Source: an uncultured Eubacterium sp.
GTDB taxonomy: Bacteria > Bacillota > Clostridia > Oscillospirales > Acutalibacteraceae
Assembly (NCBI GenBank): GCA_944380545.1
Contig: CALWHV010000001.1
Span: 62,001-126,000 of the forward strand
Reading direction: 5' to 3'
Length of the DNA: 64,000 nucleotides
Of the stretch, positions 14,448 to 22,247 are shown piece after piece. A program made the position numbers and the translations under genes. Position 1 is the stretch's first letter. Every line of letters starts with the position of its first letter. The notes beneath the pieces were generated by a model. That model was not told the origin of the DNA and made no database searches. It saw nothing but the letters and a program-made list of their open reading frames with translations.

Positions 14448-15623
14448 TCAATGGTGGAAGAGGCGTATGCCTGTCATTGCCATAGCCATTCCCAGCTCGT
14501 TGCAGCAGTCGATGACCGCCTCGTCCCTTACCGAGCCGCCGGGCTGGGCGATGTATTTTACGCCGGACTGAGCCGCGCGCTCGATATTGTCCTCAAACGG
14601 GAAGAACGCGTCCGAGCCGAGGGAGACCTCCGTCATCTTCTTGTGCCACTCGGCCTTTTCCTGAGGCGTGAAGGGCGCGGGCTTTTCGGTGAAATACTTT
14701 TTCCACATATCGTTTTTGTAAAGCTCCTCGTAATCGGGGCTGATGTAGAGGTCTATGGCGTTGTCCGCCTCGCACTTTCTGATGCCCTCGATAAACGGCA
14801 GAGAGGTCACTTTTTCGTGGCGGCGAAGCCAGTAATTATCCGCCTTGTTTCCGGCAAGGCGCGTGCAGTGGATGCGCGACTGCTGGCCTGCGCCTACGCC
14901 GATGGTCTGCCCGCCCATAGCGAAGCAAACGGAGTTTGACTGCGTGTATTTAAGCGTTATCATTGAGATGAGCAGATCTATCTTTGCGCTTTCCGGGATG
15001 CTCTTTATTTTTGTGGGCATATCGTCAAACAGCGCCATCGTAAGCTCGCTGTCGTTCCTGCGCTGCTCGAATTTAATGCCGAACACCTGCTTCGTTTCAA
15101 GCTGCTCCGGCTCGTAGGATTCGTCTATTTTTATAACAAGATAATTGCCGCGCCTCTTCTTTTTGAGTATCTCAAGAGCCTCGTCGGAATACGAGGGGGC
15201 GATGATACCGTCGGACACCTCTTTTACAAGAAACTGCGCAACGCTTGCGTCGCACTCGTCCGAAAGAGCGGCAAAATCCCCGAAGGAGGAAACTCTGTCG
15301 CACCCTCTGGCGCGCACATATGCCTGCGCTATCGGCGAAAGCTCAAGCCCCTCCGGCACGAAGCAGACCTTTCTGTCCGTTTCGTCCAGCGGTCTTGCAA
15401 CCGCCGCGCCTGCGGGCGAAACATGCTTAAAGGAAGCCGCGCTCGGCAGGCCCGTAGCCTTTTTCAGCTCGCGCACAAGCTGCCAGGAGTTAAACGCGTC
15501 AAGCAGGTTTATATAGCCCGCTCTGCCGTTTAATATCTCAAACGGCAGCTCCTTGCCGTCCATATGTATACGGGCGGGGTTCTGGTTAGGATTGCAGCCG
15601 TATTTAAGTGTATATTCCGTCAT
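14448..15623 (-). CDS. stand-alone AICAR transformylase
   Basis: A 391-residue phosphoribosylaminoimidazolecarboxamide formyltransferase, the penultimate step of purine synthesis, using 10-formyl-THF. It corresponds to the C-terminal domain of PurH only. YTLKYGCNPNQNPARIH at the start, ASFKHVSPAGAAVA (the K-H catalytic pair) and GGQTIGVGAGQQSRIHCTRLA (split as GQTIGVGAGQQSR and HCTRLA) are typical. IAQPGGSVRDEAVIDCCNE near the end is also conserved. The N-terminal IMP cyclohydrolase domain of bifunctional PurH is absent, so a separate cyclohydrolase must act elsewhere in the genome. Such single-domain forms are common in Clostridia. Confidence 0.93.
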   Translation of the reverse strand: MTEYTLKYGCNPNQNPARIHMDGKELPFEILNGRAGYINLLDAFNSWQLVRELKKATGLPSAASFKHVSPAGAAVARPLDETDRKVCFVPEGLELSPIAQAYVRARGCDRVSSFGDFAALSDECDASVAQFLVKEVSDGIIAPSYSDEALEILKKKRRGNYLVIKIDESYEPEQLETKQVFGIKFEQRRNDSELTMALFDDMPTKIKSIPESAKIDLLISMITLKYTQSNSVCFAMGGQTIGVGAGQQSRIHCTRLAGNKADNYWLRRHEKVTSLPFIEGIRKCEADNAIDLYISPDYEELYKNDMWKKYFTEKPAPFTPQEKAEWHKKMTEVSLGSDAFFPFEDNIERAAQSGVKYIAQPGGSVRDEAVIDCCNELGMAMAMTGIRLFHH

Positions 15624-15677
15624 TTTCTGTTCCTCCGCTTTTCTTATTATTTAACACATCTATTTTATATCAGCCGA

Positions 15678-15706
15678 TTGAAAAAAGCAAGAACAAATGC
15701 TATTAT
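15678..15706 (+). promoter_or_regulatory. promoter of the ATP-grasp/CYTH operon
   Basis: TTGAAA (15678-15683), 17 bases and TATTAT (15701-15706), divergent from the AICAR transformylase. If used, transcription starts near 15713, so translation of the next gene must start downstream of that. Confidence 0.6.
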
Positions 15707-15767
15707 ATTAAGCGGAAACACCGCCGCACGGGGCTTTGAACGCCGCGCGGCGCGGGGGGCGACAGGC

Positions 15768-16583
15768 ATTAAGGGCATACTGTGCGTAAATCATTTTTTA
15801 AACGGCGCAAAATTCCGCGAGCTTCATTCGCATCTTATTGAAAGCGCCGAAAAATGCGGCATACGGCTTGAGCTTTTCACGAATCTTCAGCTCCAGCTTG
15901 ATTTGCCGCGGGCGGATTTTGTGCTTTTTTGGGATAAGGATATCCCCCTTGCAATGAGGCTTGAGTCGGCGGGGCTGCCTGTTTTCAACAGCGCAAAAAG
16001 CATCGCCCTTTGCGATGATAAGGCAAAGACCTACGCCGCGCTTGAGGGTCGCTTTGCGCAGCCCGAAACGATGATCGCGCCGCTCACATATTTTGAGAGC
16101 GATCTTTCGGCTTTCGTGTCCGCTGCGGTAAAGCGGCTCGGACTGCCGCTCGTTTTCAAGGAGTGCTGCGGCTCGTTCGGCGAGCAGGTGTGGCTCTGCC
16201 GCACAAAAGAGGAAATAATGGGCAGGATAAGCGCAAAGCCGTTTATACTTCAAAAATTCATATCCCGCAGCGCGGGGCGCGATGTACGCATAGAGGTGGT
16301 GGGCGAAAGAGTCGCCGCCGCAGTCAGGCGCATAAACGAAAACGATTTTCGCGCAAATGTAACAAGCGGCGGCCGTATGGAAAGCTATGAGCCGACCGAG
16401 CAGGAGGCGCGCCTTGCCGTTTCTGCCTGCAAGGCGCTGGGGCTCACCTTCGGCGGCGTGGATATTCTTGAGGGCGGGCTGCTGTGCGAGGTAAACAGCA
16501 ACGCGCATATCATAAACATAATGAACGCAACGGGCGTGGACACAGCCCCGCTGATTTTTGACGAGATAAGGAGCAGGCTTTGA
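15768..16583 (+). CDS. RimK-like ATP-grasp ligase A
   Basis: About 271 residues. GIKGILCVNHFLNGAKFRE is the RimK-type N-terminal Rossmann segment, with later ATP-grasp elements LPLVFKECCGSFGEQVWLC (nucleotide Lys and glycine loop), FILQKFISRSAGRDVRIEVV (adenine-binding hinge) and GGVDILEGGLLCEVNSNAH (metal ligands E and N). It would join a carboxylate to an amine with ATP via an acylphosphate; the substrates are unknown. No ATG, GTG or TTG follows the mapped promoter in frame before the motif. An ATT at 15768 with a G-rich site just upstream is the best-placed start; a TTG at 15678 overlaps the -35 box. It is the first gene of a three-gene operon. Confidence 0.75.
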   Translation: MKGILCVNHFLNGAKFRELHSHLIESAEKCGIRLELFTNLQLQLDLPRADFVLFWDKDIPLAMRLESAGLPVFNSAKSIALCDDKAKTYAALEGRFAQPETMIAPLTYFESDLSAFVSAAVKRLGLPLVFKECCGSFGEQVWLCRTKEEIMGRISAKPFILQKFISRSAGRDVRIEVVGERVAAAVRRINENDFRANVTSGGRMESYEPTEQEARLAVSACKALGLTFGGVDILEGGLLCEVNSNAHIINIMNATGVDTAPLIFDEIRSRL

Positions 16584-17314
16584 GCGGCATAGTTGTTTAC
16601 AGCCGCCGCGAGGCGCGCCGCAACGCCTTTTCGGCGGAAAAATTCAAAAAGCACCTCGGCGCGCGCCTTGTTTTGCAGGAGGAGCTTGATTTAAGCGAGC
16701 CGTGCGATTTTGTGATAAACAGAACGAACGACGCCCGCATCGCCGAAAATTTTGAGCGGCGAGGCATCCGCGTTTTCAACCCCGCAAGGCTGACCCGCCT
16801 TGCAAACGACAAGCAGAAATGCTATGAATTTATGGCGGCAAACGGCATAAGGATAATGCCCGTGGGGCAGACCCGCCCGCCGCTGGTGGAAAAGCCGTCA
16901 AACGGCAGCGGCGGCAGAGGGGTGCGCCTTATCACGAGCGGCAGCGTGGAAATAAAAGAGGGCTTCGTTTATCAAAAGCCGGCGTCGGATCTCGGGCGCG
17001 ATATGCGCGTTTGGCTAATCGGCGGCAAAATCATTTGCGCCGCGCTCAGGGAAAGCAAAACCGATTTTCGCTCAAACTACTGCCTCGGCGGCGCGGCGCG
17101 GCTCTGCACGCTCAGCCGCGAGGAGGAGCGGCTCGTTTATTCCGTCGCCTCGCTGCTTGAATACGACTATATAGGCGTTGATTTCGTGTTTGACTCCGGC
17201 GTGCCCGTGTTCAACGAGATAGAGGACGCCGTAGGCGCAAGAATGGTCTACGACCTTACGGATACGGACATACTGCGCCTTTACTGCGATTACATAAAAA
17301 AGGAGCTGGGCTGA
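16580..17314 (+). CDS. RimK-like ATP-grasp ligase B
   Basis: A 244-residue ATP-grasp protein, shorter than the first and diverged from it. LANDKQKCYEFMAANGI precedes the ATP-grasp domain, with LVEKPSNGSGGRGVRLI (nucleotide loop), FVYQKPASDLGRDMRVWLI (hinge) and YIGVDFVFDSGVPVFNEIED (metal site, with E-I-E in place of the usual E-V-N). It begins with TTG overlapping the previous stop codon, so translation is coupled. Having two different ligases side by side suggests two successive amide or peptide bonds on one product, but nothing identifies it. Confidence 0.75.
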   Translation: MSGIVVYSRREARRNAFSAEKFKKHLGARLVLQEELDLSEPCDFVINRTNDARIAENFERRGIRVFNPARLTRLANDKQKCYEFMAANGIRIMPVGQTRPPLVEKPSNGSGGRGVRLITSGSVEIKEGFVYQKPASDLGRDMRVWLIGGKIICAALRESKTDFRSNYCLGGAARLCTLSREEERLVYSVASLLEYDYIGVDFVFDSGVPVFNEIEDAVGARMVYDLTDTDILRLYCDYIKKELG

Positions 17315-18046
17315 TTGGAAAGGCTTGCGTTCATCGGCTTTGAAAACAAAAGCGCAATAACGGAAAAATACGCCGGTGCGGCGCAGCTTTGCTTTGACCC
17401 GCCGTGCGAAAACGCGGCGCAGTGCTTTGAATTTTCCGCCGCGTTCATAAAAAGCGGCGCGCCCTGCGGTGTGCTGCAAAGCTGGCTTCTAAACGAGCAT
17501 CCGCGCCTTGCCGCGGACGAGAACGCGCTCTTTGCCGAGGTGGACGCCTTTTTGGGCATCCCGCGCCCGCTTGAGATAGAGCGCAAATTTTTGATAGAGC
17601 GCCCAGCCGAGGCGTCGTTTTCCTCCGTGCCGCACGCGGCGGTCGATATAGCGCAGGCATATGTTGAAAAAAACGGCGAGCGCTTCAGGCTCAGAAAGCG
17701 CGGCTGCGGCGAGAGCTTCGTTTATATCAAAACGCAAAAGGAAAAGCTCAGCGATATGGTACGCATAGAGCGCGAGGAGCGCGTCGGGCGCGAATACTAC
17801 GAGCGCGGCATCCGCGGCGCAAGGCTGCTCAAAAAGCGGCGCGTGCTGTTTTTTTACAATGATAAATGCTTTGAGGCGGATATTTTCCCGTTTTGGCGCG
17901 ATACCGCCCTGCTTGAGATAGAGCTGCTCTCGGAGGATGAAAAGTTCGCCCTGCCGCCGTTTTTGAATGTCATAAAAGAGGTCACGGCGGACAAACGCTT
18001 TCGCAACAGCGCCCTCGCCGCCCTCTACGGCGCGCCGCAGGCATAG
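17315..18046 (+). CDS. CYTH-domain (triphosphate tunnel) protein
   Basis: A 243-residue protein. From about residue 86, EIERKFLIERP is the ExExK signature of CYTH enzymes; basic strands with RFRLRKRG, KTQKEKLSDMVRIEREERV and ADIFPFW and the acidic LLEIELLSEDEKF complete the tunnel. CYTH proteins hydrolyse or transfer triphosphates such as polyphosphate, thiamine triphosphate or cyclise ATP. The N-terminal 80 residues look like the end of a P-loop NTPase domain found fused to CYTH in other bacteria, but no Walker motif is present. The start is TTG with AAGGAG upstream, immediately after the second ATP-grasp gene. Confidence 0.8.
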   Translation: MERLAFIGFENKSAITEKYAGAAQLCFDPPCENAAQCFEFSAAFIKSGAPCGVLQSWLLNEHPRLAADENALFAEVDAFLGIPRPLEIERKFLIERPAEASFSSVPHAAVDIAQAYVEKNGERFRLRKRGCGESFVYIKTQKEKLSDMVRIEREERVGREYYERGIRGARLLKKRRVLFFYNDKCFEADIFPFWRDTALLEIELLSEDEKFALPPFLNVIKEVTADKRFRNSALAALYGAPQA

Positions 18047-18148
18047 CCATAGCCAAATCTACGCGCACAAAATATAAAAGATTTTGGCAACAATTGGCAA
18101 CAAATTTCAGCTTTTGCACTGTTTTCAGACAAAAAAGCATAAAAAACG

Positions 18149-18181
18149 CCGCTCTGTTTTTCGCATAACAGAGCGGTTTTT
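18149..18181 (+). terminator. terminator of the ATP-grasp/CYTH operon
   Basis: CCGCTCTGT/ACAGAGCGG followed by five Ts, about 100 bases past the stop. Confidence 0.8.
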
Positions 18182-18201
18182 GGCGCAGATGAAGGGATTT
18201 G
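18181..18201 (-). repeat. 21-base duplicate of the tRNA-Ser 3' end
   Basis: The 21 bases at 18181-18201 exactly repeat 18344-18364, the acceptor 3' strand with CCA and part of the T-arm of tRNA-Ser. Both copies follow a terminator T tract. The 140 bases between them hold no gene. Confidence 0.75.
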
Positions 18202-18306
18202 CTCGGCTCGCTTTTGCGCTCGCCGACACGCCAGCGCCCACCGAAACAGTCCGCCGGACTGTTTCTAACGCTTTGCGTTTGGGCTGTTCAAATCCCTAAT
18301 TGTATT

Positions 18307-18344
18307 AAAAAACAACCCCCCGCAGAGGCGGGGGATTGTTTTTT
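18307..18344 (-). terminator. terminator of tRNA-Ser
   Basis: A 13-bp stem (one mismatch) AACAACCCCCCGC/GCGGGGGATTGTT directly after the CCA end; on the minus strand it ends in Ts. Confidence 0.75.
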
Positions 18345-18436
18345 GGCGCAGATGAAGGGATTTGAACCCTTGAAACGGTGTTCGCCGTTTACACGATTTC
18401 CAATCGTGCTCCTTCGGCCAGCTCGGACACATCTGC
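18344..18436 (-). tRNA. tRNA-Ser (GGA)
   Basis: On the minus strand the acceptor GCAGATG pairs with CATCTGC, followed by discriminator G and an encoded CCA. The anticodon arm CACGA-TTGGAAA-TCGTG gives anticodon GGA (reads UCC/UCU). A long variable arm (ACGGCGAACACCGT) and the T-arm AGGGTTCAAATCCCT are as expected of a type II serine tRNA, 93 bases in all. Confidence 0.95.
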
Positions 18437-18507
18437 ATAGATATGGGCGGCGGTGCTTCGCCGCTCATATAATTTACTATATTTTTTAAAAATAGTCAAG
18501 TGCTGAT

Positions 18508-19956
18508 TTAAAATTTTCCGTTTGCGCGCGCTTCGGAAAGCTTTGTTTCGTATTTATCCTTTTCGCACCGCTGCGGCGCGGGCGCGGGATAATTGCCGGT
18601 AAAGCAGCCGTCGCAGAAATCAAGCGAAACATTTTGAGCAAGGCGGTGAGCGGCGGAAACGGAGAGATAGCTGAGCGAATCGGCGCCCACGGCGCGGGCT
18701 ATCTGCTTGCAGCTTTTGTATTTGCAGGCGATAAGCTCGCCCTCGCCCTCAACATCCGTGCCGAAATAACAGGGGTATTTAAACGGCGGGGCGGAGATGC
18801 GCACATGCACCTCCCTTGCGCCCGCCTCGCGCAGCAGCTCTATTATTCTGGCGCAGGTGGTGCCGCGCACTATGGAATCGTCTATCATAACAACGCGCCT
18901 GCCGCTTATATTTTCCCTTATAACATTCAGCTTTATGCGCACCGCGTCCTCGCGCATATCCTGAGAGGGCTGGATAAAGCTTCTGCCGATGTATTTGTTT
19001 TTTATGAAGCCGACGCCGTACGGTATGCCGCTTTTGCGCGAATAGCCGAGCGCCGCGTCAAGCCCGGAATCCGGCACGCCTATAACTATATCGGCGTCAA
19101 CGGGGCTTTCCTCGGCAAGAAATTCGCCGGCGCGAACCCTTGCCTTGTGGACGGACGCGCCCTCTATCACGGAATCCGGCCGCGCGAAATATATGTATTC
19201 AAACACGCAAAGCCCGCCGGCGGTTTTGCCGCAGTGCGTGGTGTCGGACGAAAGGCCGCCGCTGCTTATCGTAAGTATCTCGCCGGGGCGTATATCCCTT
19301 ATGAAGCGCGCGCCCACGGCGTCAAGCGCGCAGGATTCGGATGCCGCAACATACGCGCCGCTCTTTGTTTTGCCTATGCAAAGCGGGCGAAAGCCGTACG
19401 GGTCCCTGAAAACGATAAGCTTTGTTGCCGTCATCAGCACGCAGGAATACGCGCCGCAAAGCTCGTCCATAGCGCGCGACACGGCCTCCTGCGTGGAGGC
19501 GCAGGAGATGCGGTGCTTAACTATCGAATAGGCGATCGCCTCCGTATCCGAGGTGCCGTGAAAGATCGCTCCCTGAAGCTCAAAGCTGCGGCGAAGCTGC
19601 AGGGCGTTCGTAAGGTTGCCGTTGTGCGCAAGCGCAAGATTGCCCTTGACATGGCGTATCACAAGCGGCTGGATATTGTTTCTGCCGCTGCCGCCGGAGG
19701 TGGAATAGCGCACATGGCCGATCGCCGCGTTGCCCTCTCCGAGCGCTGCGAGGCTCTGAGCCGTGAAAACATCCGGCACAAGCCCGTCTCCGCGGCGGTG
19801 GCGGAAAACGCCGTCGTCGTTCACGGCGATGCCGCAGCTCTCCTGCCCGCGGTGCTGAAGCGCATAAAGCGCAAGATATGCCTTTTGAGCAACATTTGCG
19901 GCGGCGTTTTCAAAGATGCCGAAAACGCCGCACTCCTCGTGGATACCGTTAAACAT
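18508..19956 (-). CDS. purF: amidophosphoribosyltransferase
   Basis: A 482-residue enzyme making 5-phosphoribosylamine from PRPP and glutamine, the first committed step of purine synthesis. A short propeptide MFNGIHEE precedes the catalytic Cys in CGVFGIFE (class II glutaminase). HVRYSTSGGSGRNNIQPL and AHNGNLTNAL are glutaminase motifs, and VVMIDDSIVRGTTC is the PRPP loop. The C-terminal CDGCFTGNYP and a further Cys suggest the clostridial/Bacillus iron-sulfur form. It is last in the glutamate synthase operon, 21 bases after gltB3. Confidence 0.95.
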   Translation of the reverse strand: MFNGIHEECGVFGIFENAAANVAQKAYLALYALQHRGQESCGIAVNDDGVFRHRRGDGLVPDVFTAQSLAALGEGNAAIGHVRYSTSGGSGRNNIQPLVIRHVKGNLALAHNGNLTNALQLRRSFELQGAIFHGTSDTEAIAYSIVKHRISCASTQEAVSRAMDELCGAYSCVLMTATKLIVFRDPYGFRPLCIGKTKSGAYVAASESCALDAVGARFIRDIRPGEILTISSGGLSSDTTHCGKTAGGLCVFEYIYFARPDSVIEGASVHKARVRAGEFLAEESPVDADIVIGVPDSGLDAALGYSRKSGIPYGVGFIKNKYIGRSFIQPSQDMREDAVRIKLNVIRENISGRRVVMIDDSIVRGTTCARIIELLREAGAREVHVRISAPPFKYPCYFGTDVEGEGELIACKYKSCKQIARAVGADSLSYLSVSAAHRLAQNVSLDFCDGCFTGNYPAPAPQRCEKDKYETKLSEARANGKF

Positions 19957-19977
19957 AGATCAAAGCCCCCCGTAACA

Positions 19978-20721
19978 TCAATTAGGCGTATAAAGATTGG
20001 CGTAAGGCCTTGCGGTGGCGGGAACAAGCTTTTTAAACGGCGCTGCCATGATCTCGCCGTAATCGGCGCCGAAATAACGGCAGTATTTTTTCACATATCC
20101 CGCAAGCTCTTTTTTATCCGCCGCGGTAAGCGGCGCCGCCTGTATATTGGGCGAAAGATTCTCCTTCGGATACGCGCCGCGCACAAATATCCTGCCGCCG
20201 TGCATACCGGAGGCGCAGTGCGTGCCGAACAGCTTTTCGCCGCGCTCCATACCGAGCCCGAGCAAAACTATAGTGCCGCCCGCCATATATTCGCCCAGAA
20301 ACGAGCCGGCGCTTCGCCCTATCACGATAACGGGCTTCATCCTTTCAAATTCCTTCATATGGATGCCGCCGCGGCAGGCAACATTGTCGCGCACATAGAT
20401 GGCGCCGTCCCTCATACCGTAGCCGAGGGCGTCCCCGCTGTGGCCGTGGATGATGATCTCGCCGCCGTTCATAGTGTTGCCGACGGCGTCCTGTCCGTTT
20501 CCGTGAATAATGATCTTGCCGCCGTTGAGGTAGCACGCCGTGTCGTTTCCGGGAGTTCCGTGTATCTCAACGGTTTTTCCCGCGTCAAGCGCGCAGCCGA
20601 TATATCTTTGCCCGTTCACATCCTTAACGGTAACGCGGCTCTTCTTTTCAAGCTGCTTTTTTATCAGGCCGTTCACCGTTTCATATCTCTGAAGCCCTGC
20701 TTCAACACTCATATAAGACAC
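19978..20721 (-). CDS. glutamate synthase GXGXG domain protein (GltB3)
   Basis: A 247-residue protein equal to the C-terminal beta-helix domain of glutamate synthase large subunit. It contains the repeated G-x-x-G-x-x-x-G pattern (NGGKIIIHGNGQDAVGNTMN, GGEIIIHGHSGDALGYGM, DGAIYVRDNVACRGGIH). This domain scaffolds the ammonia channel between glutaminase and FMN sites. It is encoded separately, as in the split archaeal/clostridial enzyme, and lies between gltB2 and purF in one operon. Confidence 0.9.
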   Translation of the reverse strand: MSYMSVEAGLQRYETVNGLIKKQLEKKSRVTVKDVNGQRYIGCALDAGKTVEIHGTPGNDTACYLNGGKIIIHGNGQDAVGNTMNGGEIIIHGHSGDALGYGMRDGAIYVRDNVACRGGIHMKEFERMKPVIVIGRSAGSFLGEYMAGGTIVLLGLGMERGEKLFGTHCASGMHGGRIFVRGAYPKENLSPNIQAAPLTAADKKELAGYVKKYCRYFGADYGEIMAAPFKKLVPATARPYANLYTPN

Positions 20722-20741
20722 CTCCTGTTTGCGCGCCGCGC

Positions 20742-22247
20742 TTATTCGCCCGCGTGCTTTACGCCGAGGATCTCAAGCTCCTTTTCCGTGAGGTCGAGTC
20801 CTCTGAGCATCAAACGGTTTCCTCTGAGGGAATCAACGGAATTTATGCCCATTCCGCCCATAATCTCCTTGATTTCGTGGTTCCACGCCTTAACAAGATT
20901 CACAACGCGCAGATGCGCCGTTTCCGGGTCGAGCCTTTTTGTGAGCTCCGGACGCTGGGTGGCTATGCCCCAGTTGCACCTGCCGGTGTTGCAGGTGCGG
21001 CACATATGGCAGCCCATTGCGATAAGCGCAGCCGAGGCGATATAGCAGGCGTCGGCTCCGAGGGCGATAGCCTTGACTATATCCGCGGAGCAGCGGAAGG
21101 AGCCTGCCGCCACAAGGGAAACATTTGAGCGTATGCCCTCGTCCCGCAGCCTTTGGTCTGCGGCGGCAAGCGCAAGCTCAATGGGTATTCCCACATTATC
21201 GCGTATCCTTGTGGGCGCGGCGCCCGTGCCGCCCCTGAAGCCGTCTATAACCACGATATCCGCGCCCGCTCTGGCAACTCCCGAGGCGATGGCGGCGATA
21301 TTGTGGACCGCGGCTATTTTAACGGATACCGGCTTTTCGCCGTTTGTGGCCTGCTTCAGGGACCAGATGAGCTGGCGCAGGTCCTCTATGGAATAAATAT
21401 CGTGGTGGGGCGCGGGTGAAATGGCGTCTGAGCCGACGGGTATCATCCTGGCGTTAGACACCTCCTCGGTCACCTTTTCGCCGGGGAGATGGCCGCCGAT
21501 GCCGGGCTTTGCGCCCTGACCTATCTTTATTTCAATGAATCCGGAGTTTAAAAGATAATCCTTATAAACGCCGAAGCGGCCGGACGCCACCTGCACGGCG
21601 GCGTATCTGCCGTAATCGCGAAGCTCGCCGTGCAGGCCGCCCTCGCCCGTGTTGAAGACGGTGCCGAGCTTTTCGGCAGCCATCGCAAGAGCCTTCTGCG
21701 CGTTAAGGCTTATAGAGCCGAATGACATTGCGGAAAACATAATGGGCGTTTCAAGAACTATCTGCGGCGGCATTTCGGTCAGCGATTTGCCCTTCTTTTT
21801 AACAACAAGCTTTTCCGGCTTTCTGCCGAGTATCGTGCGTATCTCCATAGGCTCGCGCAGCGGGTCTATGGAGGGGTTAGTCACCTGAGAGGCGTTGAGA
21901 AGCAGCTTATCCCAGTATATCGGAAACGGCTTCGGATTGCCCATTGCGGAAAGCAGGGCGGAGCCTGTGCTTGCCTGGCGGCATATCTCCTGCTGATACT
22001 GAGGGGTCCAGTTTGCGTTTTCTCTGTATTCGCACACATATTTTTCGATTCTAAGCGCCTTTGTGGGGCACATTGCAACGCATCTGTGGCAGGCGACGCA
22101 GGCGGTTGAATCCGAAACCACCGTTTTGCCGTCCTTCGGGGAAAAGAGGTGGCAGCCGTTTGCGCACTGGCCGACGCAAAGCCCGCAGTTTGTGCAAAGC
22201 TCCCTGTCTCTCACTACCGTAAATCTTCTGGGGATGTAATCAATCAT
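20742..22247 (-). CDS. glutamate synthase FMN domain with ferredoxin module (GltB2)
   Basis: About 501 residues. The N-terminus has two 4Fe-4S motifs, CTNCGLCVGQC and CVACHRCVAMC, fused to the FMN/TIM-barrel domain that converts 2-oxoglutarate and ammonia to glutamate. Barrel motifs are MSFGSISLNAQKALA, NTGEGGLHGE, IKIGQGAKPGIGGHLPG and DGFRGGTGAAP. A later Cys group (CHMCRTCNTGRCNWG) binds the 3Fe-4S cluster. The start at 22247 has AAAGGAGGG upstream and overlaps the end of gltB1. Electrons probably come from ferredoxin or an external flavoprotein rather than a linked small subunit. Confidence 0.92.
   Translation of the reverse strand: MIDYIPRRFTVVRDRELCTNCGLCVGQCANGCHLFSPKDGKTVVSDSTACVACHRCVAMCPTKALRIEKYVCEYRENANWTPQYQQEICRQASTGSALLSAMGNPKPFPIYWDKLLLNASQVTNPSIDPLREPMEIRTILGRKPEKLVVKKKGKSLTEMPPQIVLETPIMFSAMSFGSISLNAQKALAMAAEKLGTVFNTGEGGLHGELRDYGRYAAVQVASGRFGVYKDYLLNSGFIEIKIGQGAKPGIGGHLPGEKVTEEVSNARMIPVGSDAISPAPHHDIYSIEDLRQLIWSLKQATNGEKPVSVKIAAVHNIAAIASGVARAGADIVVIDGFRGGTGAAPTRIRDNVGIPIELALAAADQRLRDEGIRSNVSLVAAGSFRCSADIVKAIALGADACYIASAALIAMGCHMCRTCNTGRCNWGIATQRPELTKRLDPETAHLRVVNLVKAWNHEIKEIMGGMGINSVDSLRGNRLMLRGLDLTEKELEILGVKHAGE

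Noticed and set aside
18181..18201. A second tRNA gene
   Set aside because: Only the 3' 21 bases are repeated; no anticodon or acceptor 5' strand.
18634..21045. An 803-residue open frame on the plus strand
   Set aside because: It is antisense to purF, gltB3 and part of gltB2, which are clear genes; long antisense frames are common in this GC-rich codon usage.
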